A DNA stretch of 15,293 bases from assembly GCA_964360375.1 (NCBI GenBank), contig CAYHWG010000023.1, forward strand, positions 1 through 15,293. Direction: 5' to 3'. The position numbers and the translations under genes were made by a program. Below the pieces are notes generated by a model. It was not told the DNA's origin. It worked only from the letters and a program-made list of their open reading frames with translations, and made no database searches. Positions 1 through 7,278 of the stretch are shown here, piece by piece; the stretch's first letter is position 1, and each line of letters starts with the position of its first letter. Source of the DNA: XYB2-FULL-45-11 sp964360375 (GTDB lineage Bacteria; Patescibacteriota; Patescibacteriia; UBA9934; GWF2-40-263).

Positions 1-25
1 AGACCACAACAATCCCCCTGATACG

Positions 26-56
26 CAAAACCCCCGTCATAAAGGCGAGGGTTTTG
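26..56. terminator. Terminator-like hairpin near left edge
   Basis: CAAAACCC (26-33) pairs with GGGTTTTG (49-56). Two further pairs (35-47 and 36-46) extend the stem past a single C/A mismatch, which becomes a G-U pair in minus-strand RNA. The tail in either direction is only a TTTTG, so this is a weak intrinsic terminator at best. It could end a plus-strand gene lying left of the window, or stop minus-strand read-through from the pilus ATPase gene. Confidence 0.4.
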
Positions 57-82
57 ACAACCTTGCAAAAGAGAGGTAGGGT
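53..82 (+). promoter_or_regulatory. Candidate promoter of the small zinc-binding protein
   Basis: A perfect -35 TTGACA (53-58) is followed by an 18-nt spacer and a poor -10 TAGGGT (77-82, three matches to TATAAT). Transcription would begin at about 88-90. The -35 overlaps the right arm of the preceding hairpin. The weak -10 keeps confidence low. Confidence 0.35.
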
Positions 83-88
83 TCATTT

Positions 89-103
89 TGTTCATCATGA
101 ACA
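89..103. promoter_or_regulatory. 15-bp palindrome, possible operator
   Basis: TGTTCAT-C-ATGAACA is a perfect inverted repeat with 7-bp arms around one central base. It lies at the predicted transcription start and 12 bp before the start codon of the next gene. Position and symmetry suit a repressor-dimer operator; it could instead fold as a small 5' hairpin in the mRNA. No regulator gene is visible nearby. Confidence 0.4.
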
Positions 104-115
104 GATGGAGTGTGC

Positions 116-463
116 ATGTCGCAAGGATCGCCGAAAAAGAATAAAGGATTTACGTGTGACGTCTGCGAAAATAAGAATCCTCCCCTAAACGCATCTCATG
201 TTACGATTTGTCGTGAGTGCGCGGATCCAAAGCTCATTCGTGTATACCATTCATGCTGCGGACTACGCGCAGATCTCACACTTGAGCAAATGCGTAAATT
301 TTTTGAAACAGAAACAGGTGTTTTTCGGACAGGCCTTGTTCTTCGTTTCAAGACATGCCCGCATTGTGGTGGAGATGACTGTTACTCAACAAAACCAGAC
401 ATCTTCAATATTCACGTTCCAGACTCGGAACTCGAATATTTTCCTCCCCTCGCTCACACATGA
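116..463 (+). CDS. Small cysteine-rich (probable zinc-binding) hypothetical protein
   Basis: A 115-residue protein that I do not recognise as a named family. Cysteines occur as CxxC pairs at 14/17, 32/35 and 81/84, with further C47, C48, C89 and H45, enough for two or three zinc sites of a zinc-ribbon kind. The N-terminus is lysine-rich and the tail is acidic and aromatic. I chose the ATG at 116 over the in-frame GTG at 110 because GGAG (107-110) sits 5 nt upstream; this is one of only two genes in the window with a Shine-Dalgarno-like site. The gene stands alone on the plus strand, convergent with the pilus ATPase gene, and its stop codon lies inside its own terminator. The role could be nucleic-acid or protein binding, but the sequence does not decide this. 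Confidence 0.75.
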   Translation: MSQGSPKKNKGFTCDVCENKNPPLNASHVTICRECADPKLIRVYHSCCGLRADLTLEQMRKFFETETGVFRTGLVLRFKTCPHCGGDDCYSTKPDIFNIHVPDSELEYFPPLAHT

Positions 464-475
464 GCGATTTTTTTT
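450..475 (+). terminator. Intrinsic terminator of the small zinc-binding gene
   Basis: TCGCTC (450-455) and GAGCGA (462-467) form a 6-bp stem around a 6-nt loop, followed by eight T residues (468-475). The gene's TGA (461-463) lies in the loop and 3' arm. On the minus strand no T tract follows the hairpin, so it should act only on plus-strand transcripts. Confidence 0.8.
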
Positions 476-2204
476 ATGCCCCTTCTCCTGCGACACGTAA
501 AATTTCTTCGATGGTTGTGAGACCATCGAGCACTTTTAAGACGCCGTCTTGCTGCATCGTCGTCATCCCTTGTTTTTTGGCGAGCTCTCGAACCTCGTAC
601 TCCGAAATTTTTTCGGACATGGCTCCTTTGATCTCATCACTCATCGTGAGAATTTCATAAATACCAAGACGTCCTTTGTAACCGGATTTATTGCACTTGT
701 TGCACCCTTTTCCTTTGTAGAATTTCCATTCCGATTCTGGTTTTACGATCTCTCCGGAAGCAGAAGGGATTTCGCTCGTAACTTTTTTAATAAACGTAAG
801 CTGTTCTGCTGTGAGTTGGATTTCTTCTTTACAGGTATTGCAAATTTTACGTGTCAGACGTTGTCCGATGATGGCATTGAGTGCAGGCGCGAGTAAAAAC
901 GGTTTCACTCCCATGGAAATAAAACGAGGGATCGCTCCTGCGGCATCATTTGTGTGGAGCGTGGAAAGCATCAAATGTCCTGTGAGCGCCGCATTGATCG
1001 CGACATCGGCTGTTTCTAAATCACGAATTTCTCCGACCATAACGACATCCGGATCTTGTCGTAAAATGGATCGGAGTCCGCCGCCGAATGTATAATTTTT
1101 ACTATGATCTATTTGTGATTGGTTGATTCCTTGCAATTTATATTCGATCGGATCTTCAAGGGTGATGATTTTTACGCCGGACGTATTTAGTTTTCGTAGA
1201 ATCGCGTAGAGGGTTGTTGTTTTTCCGGATCCAGTTGGACCTGTTGTCATCACCATTCCATGTGGTTTCTCGATTTCGCGTGCGAGACGTTTTTCCGCAA
1301 GGGGACGATACCCTAACTGAGAAAACTCAACGTTGATGGCGCTTGGTTTTAAAATACGCATCACGACAGATTCGCCCCATGCGGTTGGAATCGTAGAGAC
1401 ACGAACATCTGTGTCACCATCTTTCAAAAAAATAGTGAATCGTCCGTCTTGTGGGCGATCGGTGACATTGATTTTGAGTCCAGAGATGAGTTTAATGCGC
1501 GCAATGATTTTTTTCCAAAGGTCGTGCGGTAAGGAGGCGATTTCTTGCAAGATTCCATCGATGCGGAATCGCGCAATGATTTTTTTCTCTTCTGCCTCGA
1601 CGTGAATATCGGATGTTCCAAATTGGAGCGCAGCTGCGACAAGGATGGTCATGATGTCAGTAATGGATGCAGATGTGACAACACCTTGTACATCGCCGTA
1701 TGATTTCATTTCTGATTGAAATCGTGTGAGTTCATCGTCCGTAATTTTGACTCCTTTTACAATGGCTTTTATTTTCGGCAATGTTTCATAGGCCTTGAGA
1801 GCGACACGCAGACTCTCGTCGGATATTTGATAGAGACCTCCATTTGCTTTATTGCGTTCTTGTAGTTGATAGAGAAGTTCCTTCACAGCGGGATTTGTGG
1901 GATTTGTGGATGCAAGGCGTATTTCAGGCCCCGTAAACAAAAAACAGATCGCACCAATCGCACGCGCTTGTTCTTCTGGAATTTGTCGCATGGCGTCCGG
2001 AGAGATTGGGAACCCTTTTAAATTCACGTACGGAATTTTTATGGATTGTGCCATCTGTTGTGTTTCAACCTCTTTCTCTTTGAGACGAACATCTTTCATT
2101 TTCGCTTCAAAAGCTTCCACGGTGGATGTTTGACCAGAGGTATCAACGGATTTTGCACCGGTGTGATGCAAAAGATCCTCAATGCTTTGTGTATCAATAG
2201 ACAT
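474..2204 (-). CDS. Type IV pilus assembly ATPase, PilB/GspE family
   Basis: A cytoplasmic AAA-like secretion ATPase that powers pilin polymerisation by hexameric ATP hydrolysis. The 576-residue protein has an N-terminal MshEN/GspE_N-type region (about 55-115) and a PAS-like N2 domain with SDIHVE (about 198-203). The catalytic core has Walker A GPTGSGKT (322-329), Asp box LEDPIEY (349-355), Walker B DVVMVGEIRD (386-395) and His box LSTLHTNDA (414-422). A tetracysteine zinc site (C455, C458, C501, C504) is typical of PilB and GspE rather than PilT. The ATG at 2204 is preferred over a TTG four codons upstream; neither has a Shine-Dalgarno. No pilC, pilD, pilT or pilin gene lies nearby. It has its own promoter, which overlaps the terminator of the upstream operon. 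Confidence 0.93.
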   Translation of the reverse strand: MSIDTQSIEDLLHHTGAKSVDTSGQTSTVEAFEAKMKDVRLKEKEVETQQMAQSIKIPYVNLKGFPISPDAMRQIPEEQARAIGAICFLFTGPEIRLASTNPTNPAVKELLYQLQERNKANGGLYQISDESLRVALKAYETLPKIKAIVKGVKITDDELTRFQSEMKSYGDVQGVVTSASITDIMTILVAAALQFGTSDIHVEAEEKKIIARFRIDGILQEIASLPHDLWKKIIARIKLISGLKINVTDRPQDGRFTIFLKDGDTDVRVSTIPTAWGESVVMRILKPSAINVEFSQLGYRPLAEKRLAREIEKPHGMVMTTGPTGSGKTTTLYAILRKLNTSGVKIITLEDPIEYKLQGINQSQIDHSKNYTFGGGLRSILRQDPDVVMVGEIRDLETADVAINAALTGHLMLSTLHTNDAAGAIPRFISMGVKPFLLAPALNAIIGQRLTRKICNTCKEEIQLTAEQLTFIKKVTSEIPSASGEIVKPESEWKFYKGKGCNKCNKSGYKGRLGIYEILTMSDEIKGAMSEKISEYEVRELAKKQGMTTMQQDGVLKVLDGLTTIEEILRVAGEGA

Positions 2205-2214
2205 AATAGGAAAC

Positions 2215-2239
2215 AAAAACTGGGAAATTTCATTCCCAG
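2215..2239 (-). terminator. Terminator of the rpsA-ftsH-membrane protein operon
   Basis: On the minus strand CTGGGAA and TTCCCAG (2239-2220) form a 7-bp stem with a 6-nt loop, followed by five T residues (2219-2215) and GTTT. It lies about 30 nt past the stop codon of the membrane protein gene and 11 nt before the pilB start codon. Its left arm overlaps the -10 of the pilB promoter. Confidence 0.75.
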
Positions 2240-2266
2240 TGTATGTGTTTTTTTGAATTCTCGCAA
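2238..2266 (-). promoter_or_regulatory. Candidate promoter of the pilus ATPase gene
   Basis: Read on the minus strand: -35 TTGCGA (2266-2261), a 17-nt spacer, and -10 TACACT (2243-2238). The predicted start, about 2231, falls inside the terminator hairpin, so transcripts from here would lack its 5' arm and escape termination. The same -10 hexamer recurs before rpsA and nusB. Confidence 0.55.
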
Positions 2267-2267
2267 T

Positions 2268-3254
2268 CTATTTTATCCCGAGCATGCGGAGTGTTTTTGA
2301 AATCGGCATGCGTTTGTGTGCGAGATGGTGGGATTGTTCATAAAAGAGATACCATGCCGTATATTGAAACGTCACGAGAGCTCCTCCGAAAGAGAGAATG
2401 ACGGCAAGTGCGCAGAGTCCAAATAAAATGTTTGAGGTGATAAAAACAACGATGGAACCGGAAAGAAGAGAAATGGAATAAATAAGTGCATACGGGATGG
2501 AAAGAAAAAGTGTGAGGGCAAATAACACAAAACCGGAAAGGGAGATAAGAAAAAAAAGCATGATGGCGTATTCAATGGTCGCGAGCCAATGTTTGGTGAA
2601 AATACTCCATGCGTTTAAAAATGCTTCTTTGATGGTTGATTCTCTTTTTATGATGTCGATGATGGTGAGAAAAGACAAAATATTCAACACAAGGATGGCG
2701 GGAAAAAAGAGACACAACGTTCCAAACGTCTGAAGCGTGCGCTCAAGAACGACCGTTGAAACGAAACGTATAAGCGGAAGGGTTGTTGCGACGATGAGAA
2801 CTGATCCAATGATTTTTGTCACAAGATCCACAAGAAAAATCCGAAACAGATGATCGTGTGCACGTTTTCGGATGATATTTGGATGTTCGTGCTCTTCAGA
2901 TTTTATGCCATGGATTAAAGATGTTTGAGACAGAACGCCAAGAAAAATAGCACCAAAACAGATAAAGACAATAAACAGAATCATGAATACGGCTTGAATG
3001 GTTCCTATTTGTTGCGAATAAAGGATAGCGGAACGAAAAAGAGACGATCCAATGAATGTGTGTTGAAAAATTTGATTTAAATATGATCCTCCGAATTTTA
3101 ACCGTTCTACTCCAGAGACAGCCATATCAAGGACTCCTCCGGTTGAAACGAGTGCGGCGAAGATACCAAAAATCCACAGCGTTTTTCTCTGCCACGTGAG
3201 ACGCCAAGCCTCACGTAAAAGCGTTCGATAAATCGCTGTGGAATTTTTTTTCAT
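2268..3254 (-). CDS. Polytopic membrane protein of unknown function
   Basis: A 328-residue integral membrane protein with about six or seven hydrophobic segments (near 26-45, 88-110, 140-162, 175-200, 228-255, 256-275 and 278-305). The N-terminus has the pattern AWRLTWQRKTLWIFGIFAA, a basic and aromatic helix leading into the first membrane span. I associate this with uncharacterised membrane proteins of Patescibacteria, but from memory only. No catalytic motif is seen. It starts 13 nt after the ftsH stop. GGAGG lies only 2 nt before the ATG, so the Shine-Dalgarno is present but unusually close. Being cotranscribed with ftsH suggests, but does not show, a link to membrane protein quality control. 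Confidence 0.8.
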   Translation of the reverse strand: MKKNSTAIYRTLLREAWRLTWQRKTLWIFGIFAALVSTGGVLDMAVSGVERLKFGGSYLNQIFQHTFIGSSLFRSAILYSQQIGTIQAVFMILFIVFICFGAIFLGVLSQTSLIHGIKSEEHEHPNIIRKRAHDHLFRIFLVDLVTKIIGSVLIVATTLPLIRFVSTVVLERTLQTFGTLCLFFPAILVLNILSFLTIIDIIKRESTIKEAFLNAWSIFTKHWLATIEYAIMLFFLISLSGFVLFALTLFLSIPYALIYSISLLSGSIVVFITSNILFGLCALAVILSFGGALVTFQYTAWYLFYEQSHHLAHKRMPISKTLRMLGIK

Positions 3255-3267
3255 ATCCTCCGATAGA

Positions 3268-5112
3268 TTATGTCGTGGTCACATGTGGATCCACGGCATT
3301 GCTTCCGGCAAAGAGCAAATCAAAATCTTCTTTTTCGAGCACTTCTTTTTCAAGAAGGGCGTTTGCAATTTTGTCGAGATGCATTTTTTCTTTTCGGATT
3401 ATACCACGAGTTGTTTCAAGTGCGCCATTGATCAGCTTTTCTACTTCCGCGTCTATGAGCTCCGCGGTTTTTTCAGAATAGTTTCTTTGTTCATGAATTT
3501 CTTTTCCGAGAAAAATCATTTCTTGTGTTTCGCCGAATACACGAGGTCCGAGTGTTTCACTCATTCCATAGCGCGTAACGATTTCACGCGCAAGGCGTGT
3601 GCATTTGCGCAAATCGTCGGACGCTCCAGTTGTAACATCGCCAAACGTTTCTTTTTCTGCAACGAATCCGCCGAGCATCACGGCAAGGTCTGCAAGAAAT
3701 TCCGCTCGCTTATGAAGACGTTTGTCTTCGGAAGGAACTTTCATGGTGTACCCACCTGCAGAACCTCGAGGAATAATGGAAACTTTATGGACAGGATCTG
3801 AATTTGGAAGCACGTGTGCAATGATTGCATGTCCTGCTTCATGATAGGCTGTTACATTCTTTTCTTCTTTGCTCATCACATAACTTCGACGTTCAGGACC
3901 CAGCATGACTTTTTCAATGGAATCAAGCACGTCTTCTTGTGTGACTTTTGAGTCATTGCGGCGAGCGGCTCGGATTGCGGCTTCGTTTAAAAGATTCATG
4001 AGGTCTGCTCCAGCAAATCCGGCTGTGCGTTCTGCAACGCGTCGTAAGTTGATTTCCGCAACAAGGGGTTTATTTTTTGCGTAGATGTTTAAGATTGCTT
4101 CACGTTCGTTGATATCCGGAAGATCCAGGATCACACGTCGATCAAAACGTCCAGGACGAAGCAACGCTGGGTCCAAAACATCTGGACGATTTGTTGCAGC
4201 AAGAACGATCACACCGATGTTTGGATCAAAACCATCCATCTCAACCAAGATTTGATTCAATGTTTGTTCACGTTCATCATGAGAACCTCCGAGACCGGAT
4301 CCGCGTTGGCGACCGACCGCATCGATTTCATCGATAAAAATGATACACGGAGCGGTTTTTTTTGCGCGGGCAAATAAGTCACGAACGCGCGACGCACCAA
4401 CTCCGACAAACATTTCCACAAACTCCGATCCACTTAAATGATAAAACGGAACTCCCGCTTCGCCAGCAACAGCACGAGCAAGGAGTGTTTTTCCTGTTCC
4501 AGGACGGCCGATGAGAAGAGCACCTTTTGGTAATTTTGCTCCAAGGTCTGCAAACTTTTTTGGATTTTTGAGAAAATCAACCACTTCCTGTAATTCTTCT
4601 TTTGCTTCTTTTGCCCCAGCGACATCTGCAAACGTGACTTTTGATTTTGTGTCTTTTGCATCACGTGCGTTTGACATCCCAAATGACATCGCCTTTGAAT
4701 TTGCTCCTTGCATTTGTCGGAGCATGAACCAAAACACGACCATGAGAAGCAAAAGCGGCAACAAAGAAGGTAAGATCACTCCTAAAATATAAGAACGTGT
4801 TGAACGATCTTTTACGTTAATGTTTGCTTGACGTAATTGTTCTGACGTGACGCCATAATTAATGAGAAGTTCTGGAAGCGCAACGTTTGATTCTTTGCGT
4901 GTTGTTTGTTTTTTCCCCTCTTTGAGGGTGATACGAATGTCCGTTCCTTCAATGTCGATGGATTGAATCGACCCGTTTTGAATTTCTTCGACGACTTTTG
5001 CAATGTTGACTTCTTCAGGTTTATCTTTTTTGAATGAGTAACTCGAAAAAATAGAGGAAACAATGAGGATTGTTAAGATGGCGAGGACGATATTTTTTGA
5101 AAGGGGTTTCAT
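3268..5112 (-). CDS. ftsH: ATP-dependent zinc metalloprotease FtsH
   Basis: A membrane-anchored AAA+ protease that extracts and degrades misfolded or short-lived membrane and cytosolic proteins as a hexamer. At 614 residues it has full family length. Order: TM1 (about 7-24), extracytoplasmic domain (25-105), TM2 (about 107-131), AAA module with Walker A GRPGTGKT (202-209), Walker B FIDEID (259-264) and second region of homology TNRPDVLDPALLRPGRFDR (307-325), then the protease with HEAGH (424-428) and third zinc ligand D500 by alignment with the family. The Walker A has Arg where most FtsH have Pro. It lies 34 nt after rpsA and 13 nt before the membrane protein gene. The ATG has no Shine-Dalgarno. 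Confidence 0.97.
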   Translation of the reverse strand: MKPLSKNIVLAILTILIVSSIFSSYSFKKDKPEEVNIAKVVEEIQNGSIQSIDIEGTDIRITLKEGKKQTTRKESNVALPELLINYGVTSEQLRQANINVKDRSTRSYILGVILPSLLPLLLLMVVFWFMLRQMQGANSKAMSFGMSNARDAKDTKSKVTFADVAGAKEAKEELQEVVDFLKNPKKFADLGAKLPKGALLIGRPGTGKTLLARAVAGEAGVPFYHLSGSEFVEMFVGVGASRVRDLFARAKKTAPCIIFIDEIDAVGRQRGSGLGGSHDEREQTLNQILVEMDGFDPNIGVIVLAATNRPDVLDPALLRPGRFDRRVILDLPDINEREAILNIYAKNKPLVAEINLRRVAERTAGFAGADLMNLLNEAAIRAARRNDSKVTQEDVLDSIEKVMLGPERRSYVMSKEEKNVTAYHEAGHAIIAHVLPNSDPVHKVSIIPRGSAGGYTMKVPSEDKRLHKRAEFLADLAVMLGGFVAEKETFGDVTTGASDDLRKCTRLAREIVTRYGMSETLGPRVFGETQEMIFLGKEIHEQRNYSEKTAELIDAEVEKLINGALETTRGIIRKEKMHLDKIANALLEKEVLEKEDFDLLFAGSNAVDPHVTTT

Positions 5113-5146
5113 AGATAGGTGTGGTTAGATTTTGGGCGAAAAAAAT

Positions 5147-6352
5147 TTATTCTTTCGCTTCTGCCACTTCACCTGTGGAATCGGGTTCGGTTCCGACAGG
5201 CGTTTCCTCTTTTTGAGAACCTGATGTTTCTTCAAGGTTTTGAACACTTGTTGTTTCTGTTTTGAGTGAGAGTCCAAGGCGATGTTCTTTTGGTTCGATC
5301 GAGACGATTTTAAAGGACATACGATCTCCCGGTTTTGCAATCGTTGTGACGTTTGTTACAGGTTTGTCTGAAAGTTCTGAGACGTGGGCAAGTCCGTGAA
5401 TTTCTGAATCAAGTTCCACAAACAATCCAAACGGATTAACTTTGAGAACGGTTCCTTCCACCATTTCACCAATTTTATAGCGGATCGCAACGTCTGCCCA
5501 AGGATCTTTAATCAATTTTTTCATGGACAAGAAAATCTTGCTTCCTTCAATTCCAATAATTTCTGCTTTCACGGTTTGACCAATTCTGAGTAAATCACGT
5601 GGATGATCAATGCGTTGCCAAGCGATTTCACTGATGTGCACCAATCCTTCCAAAGACGCATCTCCGGTGCCTCCATCGGAAAATTTTACAAACGCTCCAA
5701 AGTCTGCGACCGCAGTGACCTCGCCTTCGATGGTATTTCCAATTTGATATTTGGAGATCACATTTTTTTGCGTGTCTTCCCAAACCGTTTTTTCCGATAC
5801 AATGAGTTTTTCTTCAGATTCATTTACGTCAATAACACGTACGTTCATTTTTGAACCGACGTAGGAGCGTAGTTTTTCTAAAATTTTATTTTTGTCTCCT
5901 CCGCTTACGCGAGGATAGTGCTCAGGCGAAAGTTGAGAGACAGGCAAAAACCCGGTGATATTTTGTACGGCGACAATAAGACCACCTTTATTTGCTTCCA
6001 TGATTTTGACGTCAATACATTCGTTCGTTGTAAACAAACGTTGAAGTTCTTCCCATGCTTTCTTTTGACCTGCAAATCGAAAGGAGAGTTCCATTTCTCC
6101 ATTTTCATTTTCAAGTTCAATCACTGTTGCTTCCACTTCCGTTCCTGTTTTGAGGTTTCCGTATTCTGCGGACTCTGTAAAAAGTTCGCGACCACGAATC
6201 ACGCCTGTTGAAAGTCCGTTAATATCGATACGAATCTCGCGGCGTCCTGCACCAACGATTTTTCCGGCCACAACATCTCCAATTTTTGGGATGTGCAAGT
6301 AGGTTCCTTCCTCGATCAACCGCTCAAATTCCGTTTGTGTTTTTTCTGTCAT
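5147..6352 (-). CDS. rpsA: 30S ribosomal protein S1 (four S1 domains)
   Basis: An RNA-binding protein of the small ribosomal subunit that captures and unfolds mRNA, which would matter in a genome with few Shine-Dalgarno sites. The 401 residues carry four S1 OB-fold repeats at about 25-93, 109-187, 205-279 and 295-364. The last two are most canonical (GAFVKF..GLVHISE and GLFVEL..GLAHVSE). An acidic Glu/Thr-rich tail follows (about 365-401). E. coli S1 has six repeats; four is common in other phyla. I chose ATG 6352 over the in-frame ATG at 6376, because the latter lies inside a hairpin and the former has the T-ATG context shared by most genes here. It is first gene of the operon with ftsH. Confidence 0.9.
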   Translation of the reverse strand: MTEKTQTEFERLIEEGTYLHIPKIGDVVAGKIVGAGRREIRIDINGLSTGVIRGRELFTESAEYGNLKTGTEVEATVIELENENGEMELSFRFAGQKKAWEELQRLFTTNECIDVKIMEANKGGLIVAVQNITGFLPVSQLSPEHYPRVSGGDKNKILEKLRSYVGSKMNVRVIDVNESEEKLIVSEKTVWEDTQKNVISKYQIGNTIEGEVTAVADFGAFVKFSDGGTGDASLEGLVHISEIAWQRIDHPRDLLRIGQTVKAEIIGIEGSKIFLSMKKLIKDPWADVAIRYKIGEMVEGTVLKVNPFGLFVELDSEIHGLAHVSELSDKPVTNVTTIAKPGDRMSFKIVSIEPKEHRLGLSLKTETTSVQNLEETSGSQKEETPVGTEPDSTGEVAEAKE

Positions 6353-6374
6353 ACAAAAAAGTTCCGTCAGACGC

Positions 6375-6394
6375 ATCGCTCAAAAACGAGCGAT
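6375..6394 (-). promoter_or_regulatory. Hairpin in the S1 mRNA leader
   Basis: ATCGCTC (6394-6388 on the minus strand) and GAGCGAT (6381-6375) form a perfect 7-bp stem with loop GTTTTT. It covers an alternative in-frame ATG at 6376. Outer segments 6402-6406 and 6364-6368 (GACGG/CCGTC complementarity) can enclose it in a longer stem. It is not a terminator, since the T run is in the loop. Its placement suits translational autoregulation by S1, as inference. Confidence 0.45.
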
Positions 6395-6413
6395 GGATCC
6401 GGACGGGGCTAAT

Positions 6414-6429
6414 CCTGCTTGTCGGCAGG
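6414..6429 (-). promoter_or_regulatory. Second small hairpin in the S1 mRNA leader
   Basis: CCTGC (6414-6418) and GCAGG (6425-6429) form a 5-bp stem with a 6-nt loop, about 60-75 nt upstream of the S1 start codon. With the hairpin at 6375-6394 it makes the predicted leader of about 92 nt largely structured. Confidence 0.3.
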
Positions 6430-6450
6430 TAGGAATGAATAAGTGAGGGA

Positions 6451-6479
6451 AGTGTAGGGGAATAGGGGATTTTTGGCAA
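6451..6479 (-). promoter_or_regulatory. Candidate promoter of the rpsA-ftsH operon
   Basis: Read on the minus strand: -35 TTGCCA (6479-6474, five of six matches), a 17-nt spacer, and -10 TACACT (6456-6451). A start near 6444 gives a leader of about 92 nt. It is divergent from the plus-strand promoter at 6494-6522, with the two -35 boxes 14 bp apart. Confidence 0.6.
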
Positions 6480-6493
6480 GAGGACGTTATAGA

Positions 6494-6522
6494 TTGTCAA
6501 TCGAGCGATGGTCTTGTACCAT
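6494..6522 (+). promoter_or_regulatory. Candidate promoter of the plus-strand gyrA-containing unit
   Basis: -35 TTGTCA (6494-6499, five of six), a 17-nt spacer and -10 TACCAT (6517-6522, four of six). Transcription would start near 6529. This lies after an in-frame ATG at 6508, which argues for the ATG at 6553 as start of the next gene. The -35 sits inside an 11-bp palindrome (6492-6502, GATTG-T-CAATC). Confidence 0.55.
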
Positions 6523-6552
6523 TACTTCATAATTCGATCATTTCCGTCATGT

Positions 6553-7233
6553 ATGTTCCATCCACAAAAAGCTCTGCTCGACGAATTTCAATTTGCCATT
6601 CATCATTTTGTTGCAACCGTTCCAGATGAAATCAAAATAAATGCTCAGAAGCTTCATGACGCACTTTTAGCGGACAAAACAGCCGATGAGACCAGTCTGA
6701 AGCTCGCGTTTCATGACATTGGTGTGCAAGAGTATCCTTACCGTCACGCCTACGAGGAGCTTATTCACACCAAAGAAGAAGGAAAGTTGAATCAACTCGT
6801 TTCTGAACATGTTGATGCACCTGTTCGTGCCGTGATTGAACCACATCTGAATGCAGGGGTGCATCTTGATGAGCTTATGCGAAGTGATTTGCTATCGGAA
6901 CAGTTGACTCCGGAACAAATTTATCAAATTGAGGATGGAATCAATGTGGCAAAGTCTAAACTTGCAGAAGCGATCAAGAAACATGTGAGCGATGATAATG
7001 CTTCTTACGAAACTCTTCTTGCTAAATGGACGTCTCATGCAAAAGAGATTGAACTTGCGATTACAGAGCTAAAAGCGTTCGCAGAAAAAGCGGACGAAAA
7101 TCAAAAACAAGAAATTTTAAATCGTGTGCAATATTACCGCGAAGGATTTTTGCTTACAGAGACAGATCCAGATTTAGAAGAGATTAAAAACGAGATTGAA
7201 TATTGGCAGGATGCCTTTCAAGAAGAGGGATAG
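6553..7233 (+). CDS. Helical hypothetical protein
   Basis: A 226-residue, charged, apparently soluble and mostly alpha-helical protein that I do not recognise. It has no signal peptide, membrane span or cysteine cluster. Helix-forming stretches rich in Glu, Lys, Ala and Leu run through its centre and C-terminal half (residues about 100-226), and it ends acidic. The reading frame extends 15 codons upstream to 6508, but the predicted transcription start and the T-ATG context favour 6553. No Shine-Dalgarno is seen. It is followed after 45 nt by the MBL-fold gene, and may be cotranscribed with it and with gyrA. A composition of long helices suggests a binding or scaffold role, but nothing more specific. 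Confidence 0.75.
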   Translation: MFHPQKALLDEFQFAIHHFVATVPDEIKINAQKLHDALLADKTADETSLKLAFHDIGVQEYPYRHAYEELIHTKEEGKLNQLVSEHVDAPVRAVIEPHLNAGVHLDELMRSDLLSEQLTPEQIYQIEDGINVAKSKLAEAIKKHVSDDNASYETLLAKWTSHAKEIELAITELKAFAEKADENQKQEILNRVQYYREGFLLTETDPDLEEIKNEIEYWQDAFQEEG

Positions 7234-7278
7234 TGTGGTAAACTTGCCGCGGTTTATCAAGTTATCTCACTGTTGTTT

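Noticed and set aside
3238..3801. Plus-strand 187-codon open frame antisense to ftsH.
   Set aside because: Phe/Cys-rich composition arises from the opposite strand of the strongly supported ftsH gene.
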